Source: Plantago major
Taxonomy: Eukaryota; Streptophyta; Magnoliopsida; Lamiales; Plantaginaceae
Reading direction: 5' to 3'
Length of the DNA: 64,000 bases
Assembly: GCA_026545765.1 (NCBI GenBank)
Contig: JAIFAC010000282.1
Span: 62,001 to 126,000, forward strand
In this document: positions 22,456-35,880 of the stretch, in pieces
How the letters are laid out: each line of letters starts with the position of its first letter
Numbering within the stretch: the first letter of the stretch is position 1
The notes under the pieces: generated by a model
What the model saw: only the letters and a program-made list of their open reading frames with translations
The model's database searches: none
Told to the model about the DNA's origin: nothing
Program-made: the position numbers and the translations under genes

Positions 22456-24374
22456 ATGGCTCCAAAATGTGCTTCTACCCAGAAATCCCAAACTACTACC
22501 TCTGGTACTGCTGAAAAGCAAGCACCAGTGTTGGTTATCACGAACAATCAATTGGTAGGAGACTTCAATCCTGATCATTGGACTTCAAATCACAGGATGA
22601 TTTGGGGTGGTGCCATGATTGAGGAATACCTTACTGCTGTTATCGAAAATCAAGCTGATAGGAAGCTAATTCTTGGTATGCTTGAAAAGGCACAGATCAA
22701 GGGTTTCCTATCTGCTATTCCCAGTAGAGTTTCTTCACTGGATGTGTTGGAATTTTACAACAATTCCAGGATTATTTCCTGTGTTTCTGAAGGCACTGAG
22801 ATAGTGTCTATAAAATCAAGAGTTCAAGGAAAGGACATCCTTTTGAACTTAACAACTTTATGTGAGTTGTTTGAACTTCAAAATCTTGGAAATGATTTTG
22901 AAATAAACACCAAGGATGATGATGTCCTTGAAGGTGTGAAGCAACTATACAGTGATGTGTGTGATCTTGAAAAATCAGATACACCCATCGACTTTAAACT
23001 TGCTGACATCAGAACCATACATCTGTTGGTTCACTGGGATGTATTGGCATGTATCCTTCACAGATGCTTTGATGGTCTACAAGGAGGTGACCCGGATAAG
23101 CGAAACTATTGGATGATGATGTTCTTGTTGAATCAACAAAACAAAAAGCTGGAAAACCCTTTTAATTGGGGGAAGTACGCCTTCATGAAATTTGTGAAGA
23201 AGATACAAGGCTTTCAGCCTAAAATCGTTAAGGGCCTTGCTAAGCCAAAAGCTGAAAATATGCTTCTTGCTGGAAAAGCTTGGCATTGAGCTCAGAGAGA
23301 AGGCTGACATAGCCAACAGTAACCTGCTCTACAAATATGAGTACACAAACATGATGAAAAAGGTTACTCCATCTCAGAAAGGTTCCAACAAACGAAGGCG
23401 ATGAGGATCTGAGGGTTCGTGGCGACCAAAAGCCCGAACTTCACGAAGAAGTCTGGGCAAATCGATGAACATACCCATTGTGGATGTCGACTCTCAGATA
23501 TCTGACTCCACTGCTGATGAACTCATCAATGCTGCAAAAGATACAACTGCTGATGAACTCATCAATGCTACCACGGAAAGCTTTGCTGATGAACTCATTG
23601 GTAAAAATGAAAGTAGTGGCAGATATCAAGCCCTATCTACAAAAACTGCAGGAATTATGTATCAATCAGGTCCTAATGCTGTTGAGAGCTCTAATGATGA
23701 ATTGGTCATCTATCAAGTCCCAGAGAAATAAAAAAAGGGCTAAGGTTCTTTGAAAAAGTAACAAGTTCAAGGATCTTTGAAAGAATAGAGGTATCTGAAG
23801 AAGAACCTACACCACAGGTTGCTGAACAAGCACCCGTTTCAGAGGTTGCTGAGAAAGCACCCATTACTAAGGTTGCTAGAGAAGCACTTAGTACAGAGGT
23901 TGTTGGGATAGCACCTAAGTCCAAGGAATCTGGACAAGACACACTCAAGCTGGTAGAAGAAGCTTTGAGAAGTGGTGATATAGTGATGGAGGATTCTGAC
24001 ATTGCCTCCACACTATATAAACTATCACAAAAGGATCAGGATGAGCCACACTTCAATCCACCTTCCAGATCCAATTCACATGATTCACTAGATGATAATG
24101 AAGCCATGGTGAATGAATTGCAGTTTGACATACCAGCACTTCTGATTGCTGAAGAAAATCCTGTAAAAGTGCAGGTTCCCCAACAAAATCTCAGGGATCA
24201 AACTGAGGTATCTGCTCAGAATGATCAACAAGGGGAGGCAACTGAGTTAGTCACTCAGGAAAGGTCTGAAGTACCTGAAACTTCAAACAAAGAAGCTGAA
24301 ATTGGATAACACGACCAAAGCATAGAAGGGTCACAAATTCCAGAGACCAATCTGCCTGACACTGTTCAGGTGGA

Positions 24375-25031
24375 TGAATGGTTTAACTCTCTACTTGTGA
24401 TATTTTGTGTTTAATAATCTTGTTATCTAATAAAATTTCTTTATTCTGGTGAATTAGAAACAAGAACAAGAGGAAGGTGGTAAGCTTGCCTCGGAGGCGA
24501 GAAGGAAACTACTAACCTCACCTCTTAAGGAATCTGAGCACATACTTTACGGTAATAGAGAATTCCTTAAGACATTACTTTTCAGATATATGTTAATACA
24601 CTTAACTAATTAAGTGGATGTTTCTAATAGGCTCCAACTGAGAAAAGGACCCTAAAACCGTCAAGGTTTCTGAAGAAAGTGTCATTGAGCCTTCTAGTGT
24701 GAAGATATATAAAAATCTGTGATAAACATTTTTCACTAAGGGATAATATGTATTCTTCTCTAATTACTCAATACTTTCTACTTACAGGCTCATTCAGAAG
24801 TAGAAGTGCAAGGGGAAAGAGTTGCGACATCCCCTGCACCCATGAAAATTGATGAAGGCCCCAAGGCAACATCACCAGAAAGAACACCAGAAACTGAGAA
24901 AGTTTCTGAGAAAAATGATTCTGAGCCTATTGTTGAGGAAGTAAGTTGCAAACTCAGAAATTATTGAAGCATAGTTGCACAAATTCTTTCATGACAATTT
25001 CCTAAGTATTATGATAATTTTAATTCTCAGG
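24375..25031 (+). other. Four intron-like spacers in B's envelope-like gene
   Basis: Spacers with GT...AG-like borders lie at about 24370-24459 (ends GGTGAATTAG), 24550-24630 (ends TTTCTAATAG), 24705-24787 (ends ACTTACAG) and 24940-25031 (begins GTAAGTTGC, ends TTAATTCTCAG). They are AT-rich with stops in all frames, while the blocks between them are purine-rich and coding-like and often end in a repeated VSE-type motif. The acceptor-side codon is usually GCT. Matching spacers exist in A (6130-6840) and C (31300-31745). Some donor sites are not canonical in this copy. Confidence 0.6.
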
Positions 25032-26946
25032 TTCAAGCAGAAAGAATGGTTGATGAGGACCAGACTCCCAAGTCTCCACCTCACAACAAGATATCTGAGG
25101 CACCCCCTGCCTCAGTAGTACAAGTCTCTGAGCCTGATGTACTCATTCAAGTAACTCAGAAACCTAACTACACTAATACTCAGATATCTACACAAGTTTT
25201 GAATCTAACTCAAAACTCTTTCTTTCAGGCTCAAACAAGTGTCCCAAAGGTCTCTGCATTCTCAACAGAAGACCTGCTTCCATTCTTCAAAGACCACACT
25301 CTCAAGAAACATCTCATGTGTTTCAGAAAGTAGCAAAAGCTCAGATTCTCAGATCTGACTGAATTAACAAAGGTGACTGATCACCAATTGAGAAGAGTCA
25401 GAGCTTTTGACTTGGAGAATTATTTCCATGCTATGTTCCCAACAGAGCAGTACTCTTTTGCTACTCTGATGCATAAGAACTTTGTCAAAGAAGCTTTTGA
25501 GAAGGCAGATGGTCAGACCAGAATGCAGATGGCATTCAAGCCTATCTTGCCCCAGACCCTACAGTGCATACCCTCTGAACAAAAGGAAGTAAATGGGCAA
25601 ATGGTCACTATTCCAGAAGTGATCAATTTGGTTTCTGAAGATGAGGAAGAGAAGGAGACTGATGAGAATGATTATGAAGAACCTCCTTCTGACCATCACA
25701 AGGATGAGGATGACAAAAAGGATTATGATGATGCCCCTGCACCAGGGACAGGAGGGATTGCACAAGGAAACAATGCCTCGATTCTTTGAAAAGCACTGGA
25801 GAGGACATCACAACAATCCCCTCCTCCATCTCCTCAAAAATCTACCCATCCATCTCCCCAACAAAAAGACTCTACTGAACAAGTAGTTGAGCACTCTGAG
25901 GAAACAACTCAGAAAATATTGGATGCACAAGACAGAGTTGCTCAACTCAAACAATTGTTGGAAGAAGAACAACAGCTAAATCTTCAACTGGAAGAAAAGA
26001 TAGATGAATCCAGAGTTAAGCTAGATAAACTTGAAGAACAAACGCGCAAAGAGATGCAAGCTTACTCTGAGATTAAAGGGCTCCGGAAAGCTATTGATTA
26101 CATTGCTAAGGAGCTAGATGCTGAACAAGTATCTAAAGAAAAGCATGATGCTAAGGCTGCATCTTCACCACAGAAACCATCCTCTAAAGGCAAGAAACCT
26201 ATATCTGAGATGGTTGCCGCCTTCAGAAACCGTGATGAAGAAGTGCAAGAGGATGAAGATCACTGGGCTGATGACTCAGATGATGAAGAAGACGGCATTG
26301 GCAGAACACCGCAATGAACACTTAGCAGTTTCTCATTTGAAAAGGAAGCTGATTGCTCCTGAAATATTGACAAAGGCGCGAATGTCAACTCAATGAATAC
26401 TTGAGCAGATATCAATCTTGGCTAAATTGAAAAAGGAGTTGTCTTCTCAAGATAAAGCCGCCATTGCATCAGTCCCTGCAGAAATGAAGACATTCACTGA
26501 GCTCATCACTCAGAGAACAACCAGTCTGGTCATTGCTCAGAAAGACCTAGGCATGGTTGGGGATGATGACCAAAACTTGGCTGCAAAAGCCTTTGAAGAG
26601 GCTAGCTATGCTGCTGGAAAATAAGATGCCATACTAGGCCCATTGGCAGAGGTCACTGATAAGGAAAATGGACTTATCAAACAAAATCAGGAACTCAATG
26701 CTGAACTTCAGAAGTTGGTTACTGACTTCAATTACATGCAAAGGAATTTTGAGTCTCTCTCAGAATCCTTTGTGGTACTTAGTCAGTCAATAATGACTAA
26801 GGGGGAAGGATTTGGACCTCAAGGTCAGGGGGAAGGATTTCAACAAAGGAAGAAATATGGAGTTCGTGCTGCTCAAAAAGGAAGAGGAGACAAGAGAACT
26901 TCCCAGCCACCACTCAGAATAAATGAGCCTTCCTCAAGTCAAGTTG

Positions 26947-26951
26947 CTTTG
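26947..26951. repeat. Target-site duplication of element C, left copy (CTTTG)
   Basis: CTTTG directly precedes the TGTTGG edge of element C and recurs directly after its other edge at 41386-41390. This proves C inserted into B as a single event. Confidence 0.95.
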
Positions 26952-28270
26952 TGTTGGTCCAAATAACGGCAAAGTAAAAGACTAGAGGAGGTGAATAGTC
27001 TTTTAAAACTTTTGTCGATAAACACAGTTTCTCAGAGCGCGGAAGACTTTAAGATAGGTAAGTCTTGAAGCTTGATGAGTGTGTATGCGCTTTCTTTGAA
27101 ATGTAAATCTGAAAGGTAAATAACACGCAAGTATAGTGGTATACGGAGGTGGCGTAATCCTCCAACTAATCCACTTGGTCTTTTGAGACCTAGAATTCAC
27201 TAGAAACGAGATAATTGAGTTCACCTTACAATAATCCTATTCTAAGATTCCTAAACGATGGTTCCCCACCAAATGTTCCCCCTGAGTTATTCCCCAGCTC
27301 CTAGAGCTAAGTACTTCCTCTACTCAGATAACCTTGGAGTTATTCCCTGATTTCCCAAATGAAGTACTTCCTCTACTCCACGCCTTGATGGTGTTGGTTA
27401 TAAGGTTTGTCAGAGAGGCTTCTCGTATAACTTTTCAGTTATGTTTTCAGAGAGCCTAATAGAACAAGACTACTTAATACACTTGTTCAGTGGATGACGA
27501 TGCACTCTTCTTGACCCAGTAATTGGTATGCATTACGGAGAATGAGCTTCAGAAAGGATATTTGATAGTTCAACTCTTTCACGAATAACAATCTCTTGTT
27601 AAGGTTCAGGACAACTTAAAACTACTAGTGATTCTTCAAGCAATAGAAAGCTTTCAGAAAGGGTAGTAGAGTGCTTGAGAGAATACTTTGCTTGATGGTA
27701 AGTTTGCAAGATAGAGCGTTCTAAGGTGTGTTCTTCAAGCATCTAAGTGTGTGATATATATAGATAAATTTGAGAGGCGTTTGAATTGTATCCGTTGTGC
27801 TCTCTATCAAATTATATCCGTTTATATCTTAAACTATGTACTCAGAAGTCACTATCTCTTGTTTCAGAGAGGACTTGCTTTTTAAACATTTACGCGATGC
27901 ATTTAATGCATAGTACTGTTCATTGTCCTTTCGTCTCAACGGGTACATGAGCCTTTCTGATGGCTTGCATGCTCCATACTCATGATGTCATATGTCCAGA
28001 ATCATATTTCCAAAGTAAGTTAATGTACTTAAGAAAGGATTAAGGACATAGTCTTTCTGAGTTAGACTAAACCTTTGTGTCTTCATAAACCTTGTGCAAT
28101 CTTCAGTCTTCTAATCTTCAGAAAAGCTCCATTGCTAGGATTGATCTTCATGGTCTTCTTGAAACAAAAAATTACACTCAGAGACCTATAATCCTAATAC
28201 AAGATTTACTAGACTAATCATACTCAGTGATTTCCTCTTTTACAATGTTCAAGTGAACGAGCACTTAACA
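26952..28270 (-). repeat. 3' LTR of element C
   Basis: This matches the 5' LTR at 40050-41385 from the TGTTGGTCC edge to about 28262. The inner border (about 28270) does not show the terminus seen in the other copy, so it is approximate, and no clear polypurine tract is visible there. It carries a CTATATATATC TATA candidate on the minus strand near 27757-27767. It differs from the LTRs of B and D mainly by lacking the long C tract. Confidence 0.88.
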
Positions 28271-31200
28271 AACTAAGTAAATTAGAACATAGGAGAGTCC
28301 AAGCTCGAGAGTATTCTAATGTTACTAGTCTTCAAGTCTTGAAACCTGACTTGGGTTCGAGATACCTCAAGTTCTTGACACCTTCTGGATCGATTGACAT
28401 GATCATCCACTTTTACGCATTCTTGGACATAGTCATAAGAGTCCTTGACGAGAGCTCATCTTTACGGATAAGTCACATATTTCATGGTAACTCTTACCAA
28501 GCTTGTGATTCTTCATGAAAATGTTTGACCGGAAGTACTTTCCCAGACCGGGCATGGTCTACTTGAAGTGAGATAGGTTGAAATACTTGTATATTTCTTC
28601 CGGATAGTGTATATCATCTAGGTATTCATCGATGTCATATAGAATGACTCATAGGTTGAAACACCTAGTTTGCTCTTCTCTTGTAGCTACCATCCAGTTT
28701 TCTTACCTTGTGTACATCATCGGGTTTTGGGTAAGGGCGAAAGAAAGATCCATCTTTACGGCTTCATTCCTCTTTTCTACTTCAAAGTTTAACCGGGCAT
28801 GAAAGTGCTCGGGTTTTAGCAATTAAAACACCTTCTCTCCATTTCGGGATCTGGTTGAGGATGGGAGTTGAAACTTATCATTGACAAGTAGATGTTGTAG
28901 TTCCGAATCGATAACCTCTTTTGTTGAATGCACTTATATGAAGATTCTTCATTCTTGGTCTTCATATACTCAATGTGGGCATCGGTTGGCCTTTCTTGAT
29001 GTGTTTCATTGTTTATTATGGCCGAAAATCCTTCTTGCTTTTACATTTGGTGGCCTTGTCGAGGAGATCCACTAACCCATTCTTCTGCCTTGAAATTTGT
29101 GTTGGTGGATGTTCCTTGTATTGACTTGGTATTTCGAGCGAGTTACATTTGCTAAAACTTTCTTGAAAGGAGGTTGTGAAGTAGTTGCTTGTCTCCTTTT
29201 CTTGTGAACTGGATGTTCATCAGAATCATCCTCATCATCATTGTAGTCCAAAATTGGAGACTTGCAGCTTTCTTGGCTTCTTACTTCTCCTTCTTCCTTC
29301 TCTTCTTCTTCAGAAGTCTTCTTCTCTTTTGAGATTCTAAGGGACTTGGTTCCCCTAGTGACCATACTTCTCAGCCTTCTGGCTGGTTGATCTGGAACAA
29401 CTTCTTCAGCAAGGGTGTCTCCAGTGGTGTCCTTAATGACAAGTTGACTTGAGGAGGGAGGATTTGATTGTTTTATTTTTCTTCCTCTGCCTTTCTGAGG
29501 CATCTCTTCTTCCCCAGTCATGAATGGTGACTCATGATAGCATAAGCTTGGAGAGAGTTTCAAAGTTTTTGGAGATTGTTGTACCTGACTAATTCTTGAA
29601 GGTCTTTCTTGACTCGTTGTTACGCCTAACCGGTTCTGCTCCTTTACATTGAGCTCTTCAAGCGGCCTTAGGATGGCGTTGGCTTGCGGAATGACTGGCT
29701 TCATTCAATGCTGCATTAGCATTGTTACAATCCTCATCCCTGACCAACCCTAGGTCTTTCTGAGAGAGAGCGATGCTGGTTGCTCTGTTGAGTAAAGAAG
29801 TAGCCAAAGGCTTCATCTCTTCTGGGACGGTTTTTAGCACTTATGTGTCTTGGGCAACTAGTGTCTTTCTGAGTTCTAAAAGACCTTTGTTCCTTGCGCA
29901 GTGCTCTTCACTTCTTGAACTACTTGGTGCGAGAGAATATATGAGGAGCAAGTAGGGCTCTTTTGTCTTGAGTAACAAGTCTCTCATCTTACCTTGATGA
30001 TCAAGTTGTGGGTTTGACATCAACTGTCATAATCTTTTTTGGATTGTTTGCAGTTGACAATCTTCTTACGCTTTCCATCAAGTGTCTTGCCTTACGAGAA
30101 GATGTAGAAGGTCTTTACGATGCGATCATGACATCATGCTCTTCATCATCATTGTCATCCATTGCATCTATTTATTGTTGTGACAACAATGGCATTCTTC
30201 AAATTTCTTTGCTCATCTAGGAGTGCCAATTCTTTGGCATTAGCTTCTTCGAGCTTTTTGATTTTGGCTTCCTTTTCATCAACAAGAGCTTGAGTCTCAA
30301 TGTTGATTCTCTTTTCTTCTTCCAATACCTTTCTGAGTTGTTCAATCCTAAACTCAGTAGCTGAAATTTCTTCTATGGCATCATTGAGTTCAGTTTGTTG
30401 GGTATCTTGATGAGACTTGGGATGTGATGATGATGGAGCTTTCTGAGCAATTGAGGGAGTAGCCTTTTCTCCACTCTCTTTGCTAGCTTTCTGAATCCCG
30501 TCTTATCCAGGTTGGGGATCATCATTCTGATCATCATCATCATCACTCTTGTTCTTTGTTTCATGGTTTGGATGCTCAGGGGGAGGTTCTTGATAATTAT
30601 TTTCGTCCATCTCCTCGTCATCTTCTGAAACCAGGTTGATCATATTTGGGAATGTAATCATCCTCCCATTAACTTCTTCTTGTTCAACAGGATAAGTAGT
30701 GAGCTTGCTGGGCAAGGCAGGATGGATAACCATCTGCTCTTGGGTTTGAGCATCCGCAGACTTGAAATATGCTATAAGTCTTTGTGCTACTTCATGAATG
30801 AAGTCTTCATGCATTAGAGTGGCAAATGAGTAGGACTCTGTAGGGAACAATGCATGGATATAATCCTCCAGATTTAGGGCAATTGCTCTCTTTTCTGGGA
30901 CATCGATTACTCTGGCTACTTCAGAAAGGTCGACCTTTACGAGTTCATGTCTGAAGCACTTGAGATGTTTCTTTAAGGTGTGCTTCTGGAAGGCCTTGAG
31001 TAAATCAACTGGCACTAGACTTTGAGCATGTGTAGAAGCACTAGGCTCATCTGCTTGGATTTTTACTTGCTTGGGTACACAGGCCTCTGATACTTTGATG
31101 TGAGGAGAAGTTTTATCCGCATCAACCTTTCTTTAGGCGTGAACTTCCAAGTGAGGAAGCTCAGTAGCAAGTTCCTCAGAAACCTTGGGGGTTTCTGGCA

Positions 31201-33344
31201 CCTTTTCTGCAGATACTGCTTGTTCAACAGTTTTAGTTTCTTTTGGAGGAGATGACACAACTGTTTCTCCATCCAATTGTTCTTGGCCCGAGCACTGTAA
31301 GAACAAACATAAGAGATTTTAGTAGTGGGTTCTCCAGAGCATTCGTTGAAGAAGATTATTACTGATTACTTACCTTCTCAGCAGAAGGCTCAGTAAATAC
31401 TTCCTCAGAAAGCTTTTCAGCTTCTGGAATCTCTAGGTTTTGGGGTGTTGGTTCCACCACCACTACATCCTCAGTTGGAGCCTAAGAAGAGACATTAAGA
31501 ATATTAGAACATAAGAGCAATTTTAGTTAGTTATTCCTTGTTCAGAGATAACTTTTACTACCTGTGGGACAGGCTCTTCTTGATGTTCTGAGGTTGGAGG
31601 AAACTCTTCTTGATTCAAGGGGGTGGACAAGTTTTCTTCCCCCAGAAAGTGTGTCTCCAAGTTGGCCCGTAACAAATACAGCTTATGAGTAACAAGTTAA
31701 CATACAATTATGTTGACATGTTAGATACAAACTATCTTTGTTACCTAAATAGAGTCCGGCTGATCATTGATCTCTTGAACTTGTGGTGAATCCACAGTCT
31801 CTCTGTGCTCATTATTGATCTCCTCTGCAGTATCATTCTCAGTTTCCATCTCAGTTTGATCCCTTTCTGAGAGTTGAGCTCTCTCAGAAGGTTGAGGAAC
31901 CTGTTCAAGAACAGGGTTTTCTTCAGCAATATTAAATGCTGGCATTGTGAATGTGGAAGCAATGGCAACATCTTCCATCAATCTATCTTCCTCACCCAGG
32001 CCTTCTTCTTCCTGTTGGGCAGAGGGGCTCTTGTCTTTCTGAAGAGCTGAGCTTGAAGCTCCTCCATGGGTCTCATACTTGAACCTTTTGAGTACTTTTG
32101 CAAGTACTTCATCATCTTCAGAATCACTATTCTGTGTTGGCGCAGACCCATCTATGTTATTTCTATCATCTCTGGAGAGTTTTGGAGCATTCTGGTTCAG
32201 GACTCTTAGGGGATTCTGGATTTGCTTTTCTGAGCGTCCAACATCTTCTGAGACCTTGTCTCCACAAGGTTGTGCCTCTTGTATGATTAGGGGCTTGGAG
32301 GCTCTTTTGCTATGAGTCCTCTTTCTCTTGGCAACTGGAGGTTTAGCTTTGGCTTGCTCAGAGACCTCCTCACCTTGCTATGCAGTTTCTTCTTCTTCTG
32401 CCTTTCTAAGTGCGTTATCAGCAGCAAGTTTCTCCTTTTCTTCAAAAGCGTGTCTGAAAAGGGAGTTGGTGACTGGGATTTCCTGCCTCTCTCTGAGAGT
32501 GATTCCCATTGTTTCCAGAATGTAACAGATCCTGAGACCAAAGTGCATATTGGCCTTTGGCTCAGCAAGGCCATTGATGATTTTGGGCTCAAATTCCTCA
32601 ATATGTCCAAGGAATTTGTTGAAGGCGTACTTCCCCCAATTGAAGTGGGTTTCCTGCCCTTAATGCTTCTTGTTCAGAAGATGCATCATCATCCATCTCT
32701 CCATGCTTATCTGGTCTACTCCACCTTTGTTGCCATCAAAGCAACGGACCAGAATAAGAGCTAAAGTACTCCAGTGTTTCTGGAGATGACTAGTTCTGAT
32801 GGCCTTGAGAACAAAGTTTCCTGGGCAACCTTTTGCATTTTCTAACTGGATTGCTTCAAATATATCTTTGACGCCTTGAATCATGGAAGCGTCCTTGATG
32901 TTGATGTCTTCAAATGTTCCTCGATTTTTCAATCGGAATATCTTGCAGAAAGTCTTGCAGTCTAGAACAATTTCTTGTCCTTGGACTTGATGCATGTATT
33001 TTCTTCTTCATCATTCACAACTTTTGTGAAGATTTTGGAGTTTTATAGAACTCCGGTACATCGATGTGGATAGTCCTTTGGGTGTAGCGAGATAAACTTG
33101 TAGATATGGGAATTCTTGACATTCCCAATATCGATTTCTTCTGGTTTTGAAGATATAGCTTCTTGGTACATATCTCTTTACTAGAAAGGCTCTCAATTCA
33201 TTTTATGTTTAGGGTTCGGTCAAGCGGGATAAACTTTCCCAGAAGGCGTTTATTCAACACCTTAAGTTCCTTTCCTCCTTGCTTTTCAGCAGGAGCAGAG
33301 GATGTTGCCTTAGGGTTCTTGGTGGTCATCTTCTTGGGTGCCAT
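28271..33344 (-). pseudogene. Envelope-like gene of element C
   Basis: The start is an ATG at 33342-33344 giving MAPKKMTTKNPKATSSAPAE, again just downstream of a TATATA stretch. Recognisable family parts are the N-terminal domain (MHQVQGQEIVLDCKTFCKIF, about 32990; LVRCFDGNKGGVDQISMERW, about 32730), acidic repeats, the second conserved domain (FQKHTLKKHLKCFRHE and LEDYIHALFPTESYSFATL, 31000-30800), an Asp-rich stretch (about 30520) and a coiled-coil, basic tail (about 29700-29100). It is clearly diverged from A and B in sequence but identical in plan. It is a broken fossil. The remainder down to 28271 is its decayed end plus 3' non-coding DNA. Confidence 0.75.
31300..31745 (-). other. Intron-like spacers in C's envelope-like gene
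   Basis: Three AT-rich stretches, at about 31300-31375, 31486-31562 and 31670-31745, begin on the minus strand with GTAAGTAATC, GTAGTAAAAG and GTAACAAAG. The first two end in pyrimidine-rich TTCTTACAG and TCTTCTTAG; the third has no clear AG border. They separate Glu/Pro-rich blocks in the same order as in A and B. Conservation of place, not of sequence, is the main argument for splicing. Confidence 0.6.
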
Positions 33345-34253
33345 CTCTTATATAGAGTTTAGAGTGAGTGTTTTTCAGATGAATATTGCACAATTAATCG
33401 AGATTAGTCTATCTTTTCAGAAGACTAAGCACAAGAAGTTGAGTTTTGCAGAAATCTTGAGAGATTTTGCTATTTTGATGCAAGTTTGAAAATTTTGGAA
33501 TTGGTAAAAGTGTTTATCTTTTGCCCAAATCCTATATATATAGCAGACAAAATGTACTTAGATACAACATACATATAGCTGAATATGAATGCGTGTCTTT
33601 GCATCTGCATAGGCGTGGTACGTCCTTTGTACTTCATTAAATGCGTAGTGGGCCATGTCTTCATTTCTCAACAGACATTACTTGCTTTGTTTTGATCTCA
33701 CCCGTTGAGATCAAACGTTTATTCATCAAGGGCTTATATTGAATATCTTGTAATGATATCAATCAACAAATGGTAATGTGCCGACTTGATGGATTTTTAA
33801 TATGCTACATTCATTGTGTCACTTAGTAAAGAGTAGGAACACTTAATCGTTTGAGCTAATCATTCTGAGTGTCAAGTCCTTATCTATATATTGTTTATCA
33901 TGAAAATGGTAAAAATACAAGACATTGCACATGTTTGACTTTCAGAACTTATACTTTTTGGGCTTTGTGTGTCCATTTCTCTTTATGACTAAATAGCTTT
34001 TTGAATTCAAGTGTCAGAAGCTTCAGTCGTTTGAATGTATTTGTCCCACTCTCAGTAAGTAAGTTCTAGTTTTATTTACTTATTAAGTGTGTACTGACCT
34101 TTGCCTTTCTGGATACCCATTCCAGAAATGTTTTGTCTTTCTGAGTATTGCTACTCAGAAACCTTTGCATCACTTCTTATCAACTTAGCTTTACGAGAAC
34201 TTTGTTCTCGAGGCCTACTCACTTATTGACCTTTAGAGATTCAGGACAATTTT
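33345..34253 (-). promoter_or_regulatory. Spacer with TATA box before C's envelope-like gene
   Basis: This is non-coding DNA between the pol stop (34254) and the MAPK ATG. A CCTATATATATAGCAG box at about 33531-33546 lies some 190-200 bases before the ATG on the minus strand, as in A and B. The rest is AT-rich with no further structure that I recognise. Confidence 0.5.
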
Positions 34254-35880
34254 TCAGTCCTTAGGCAACTCCATTAATCCAAGATTATGTCTTAAGGTCA
34301 AGAACCGGCTTTCTTGTAAAGGCTTAGTGAAGATATCTGCAAGTTGGTCTTCTGTGCCAATCTTGAGTATCTCTATATTGCCTTTGTCAACATGGTCTCT
34401 GATGAAGTGGTGTCTAACATCAATGTGCTTTGTTCTGGCATGGAACTTGGGGTTCTGTGTGATTGCAATAGCACTTGTGTTATCACAGAAAATGGGAGTT
34501 TTCTCTTCATTGAGTCCATAGTCTACGAGTTGTTGTTGAATCCACGAATTTGTGTTGCACAACAACGTGACAATATATTGACCTCTGTGGTAGAAGTTGC
34601 AATTGAGTTTTGTTTCTTGCTAAACCATGAGATAAGTCTAGTTCGAAGCGGCAAGTTCTGAGGTACTTTTCCTATCAAGCATTGATCGGCATAATCGACA
34701 TCGAGTAACCGCAAACTCGATCCACTTTCTTTAGGATACCACAAGCTACATCTCTGTACCTTTCACATACCTTAATATTTTCATAGCAATGTTGTAGTGT
34801 GATTGCATTGGATTTGTTTGAAATCTAGCACACTCCATTTGCATATTGAATATCAGTGCCTTGCGATGAGTAGAGTAGTGAACCTATCAATTTCCTATAC
34901 TTATGTTCATCAACATTCTTATCTGATTCAGTATAGGTCATCTTGGTTCCTATGCTCATAGGTATCTTAGCATTCTTTTCAGAAGGCTTAAGATTGAACT
35001 TTGTGAGCATGTCTCTTGCATACTTTGTCTGACTAATGAATATTCCATCATTGAGTTGCTTGACTTGCAATCCTAGGAAATAGTTCAATTCTCCATCATG
35101 CTCATCTCGAACTTACTTTTCATGAGATTTGCAAAGTCATCACAAAGTTGCTTGACCTTAGATCCAAATATGATGTCATCAACATATACTTGAACTAAGA
35201 GTAGTTTCCCATCATGGTTTAAAGTAAATAAAGTTTTATCAACTTCACCTTTCTTGAAACCACTTTCCAGAAGGTGTTTAGCCAAAGTGTCATACCATGC
35301 TCTTGGAGCCTGTTTCAGTCCATAAAGAGCTTTCTGTAGCTTATAGACCATTCTACTTTCTAAGGAAACTTCAAAGCCAGGTGGTTGTTCAACATAGACT
35401 TCCTCAGCAAGTTCACCATTAAAGAATGCACTCTTGACATCCATCTGATAAACTTTAAAGTCTTTGTGAGCTGCAAAGGCGGAAAAGTCTTATTGCATCA
35501 ATCAAGGCGGTGCATATGACTCATTAAAATCTAAACCTTGATGCAGGTGAATCCTTGGCAACCAACCTTGCTTAGTTTACGGTTATTTCATGATTCATTC
35601 ATCTTGTTTACGAAAACCCACTTAGTTCCAATCACGATATTCCTTCTACAAATGGAACTAGTTTCGGACTTTATTTCTCTCAAATGATCGACTCTTCTTG
35701 CATTCTTTGAGATCCGGTCTTGGTCTCTTAATGCTTCTTCTATAGTTTTGGTTCGATGTTTGAGATAAAACATCAAAGAGAGAATTAGCATTTTCGGCTA
35801 TTGCACTCCTAGTCCTAACACCTTGATTGATTGGTCGATCCGTCTTTTTGCGAGATGATCCTTGATCCATCTCATCATGG
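34254..35880 (-). pseudogene. Copia reverse transcriptase and RNase H of C
   Basis: Minus-strand motifs include [20 protein letters not shown] (35444), [35 protein letters not shown] (35088), IGSLLYSSQ, and RNase H blocks IFCDNTSAIAI, HARTKHIDVRHHFIRD and QLADIFTKPLQESRF ending at 34254. The entry segment near 35790-35600 is recognisable but poor. It would copy element RNA to DNA. Broken by several interruptions. Confidence 0.88.

Larger units (their letters stand above)
22456..26951 (+). pseudogene. Envelope-like gene of element B, first part
   Basis: The gene starts MAPKCASTQKSQTTTSG at 22456, right after ATTTAAAGAG. The first 277 codons are open and hold the family's conserved N-terminal domain (WGGAMIEEYLTAVIENQADR, LNLTTLCELFELQNLGNDFE, HRCFDGLQGG), which I do not recognise from other proteins. 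Then come direct Ala/Asp-rich repeats (TADELINA three times near 23510-23600), acidic Ser/Thr/Pro-rich blocks with intron-like spacers, a second conserved domain (FFKDHTLKKHLMCFRK, LENYFHAMFPTEQYSF, 25280-25480), Asp/Glu-rich sequence and a coiled coil (RVAQLKQLLEEEQQLNLQ, 25930). Element C interrupts it at 26951; it resumes at 41386. No signal peptide or membrane segment is seen. Broken. Confidence 0.75.

Noticed and set aside
22456-23289. A 277-codon open frame starting MAPKCAST that could be taken for a host gene.
   Set aside because: Homologous frames with the same start and gene order follow RNase H in elements A and C, so it belongs to the retrotransposon family.
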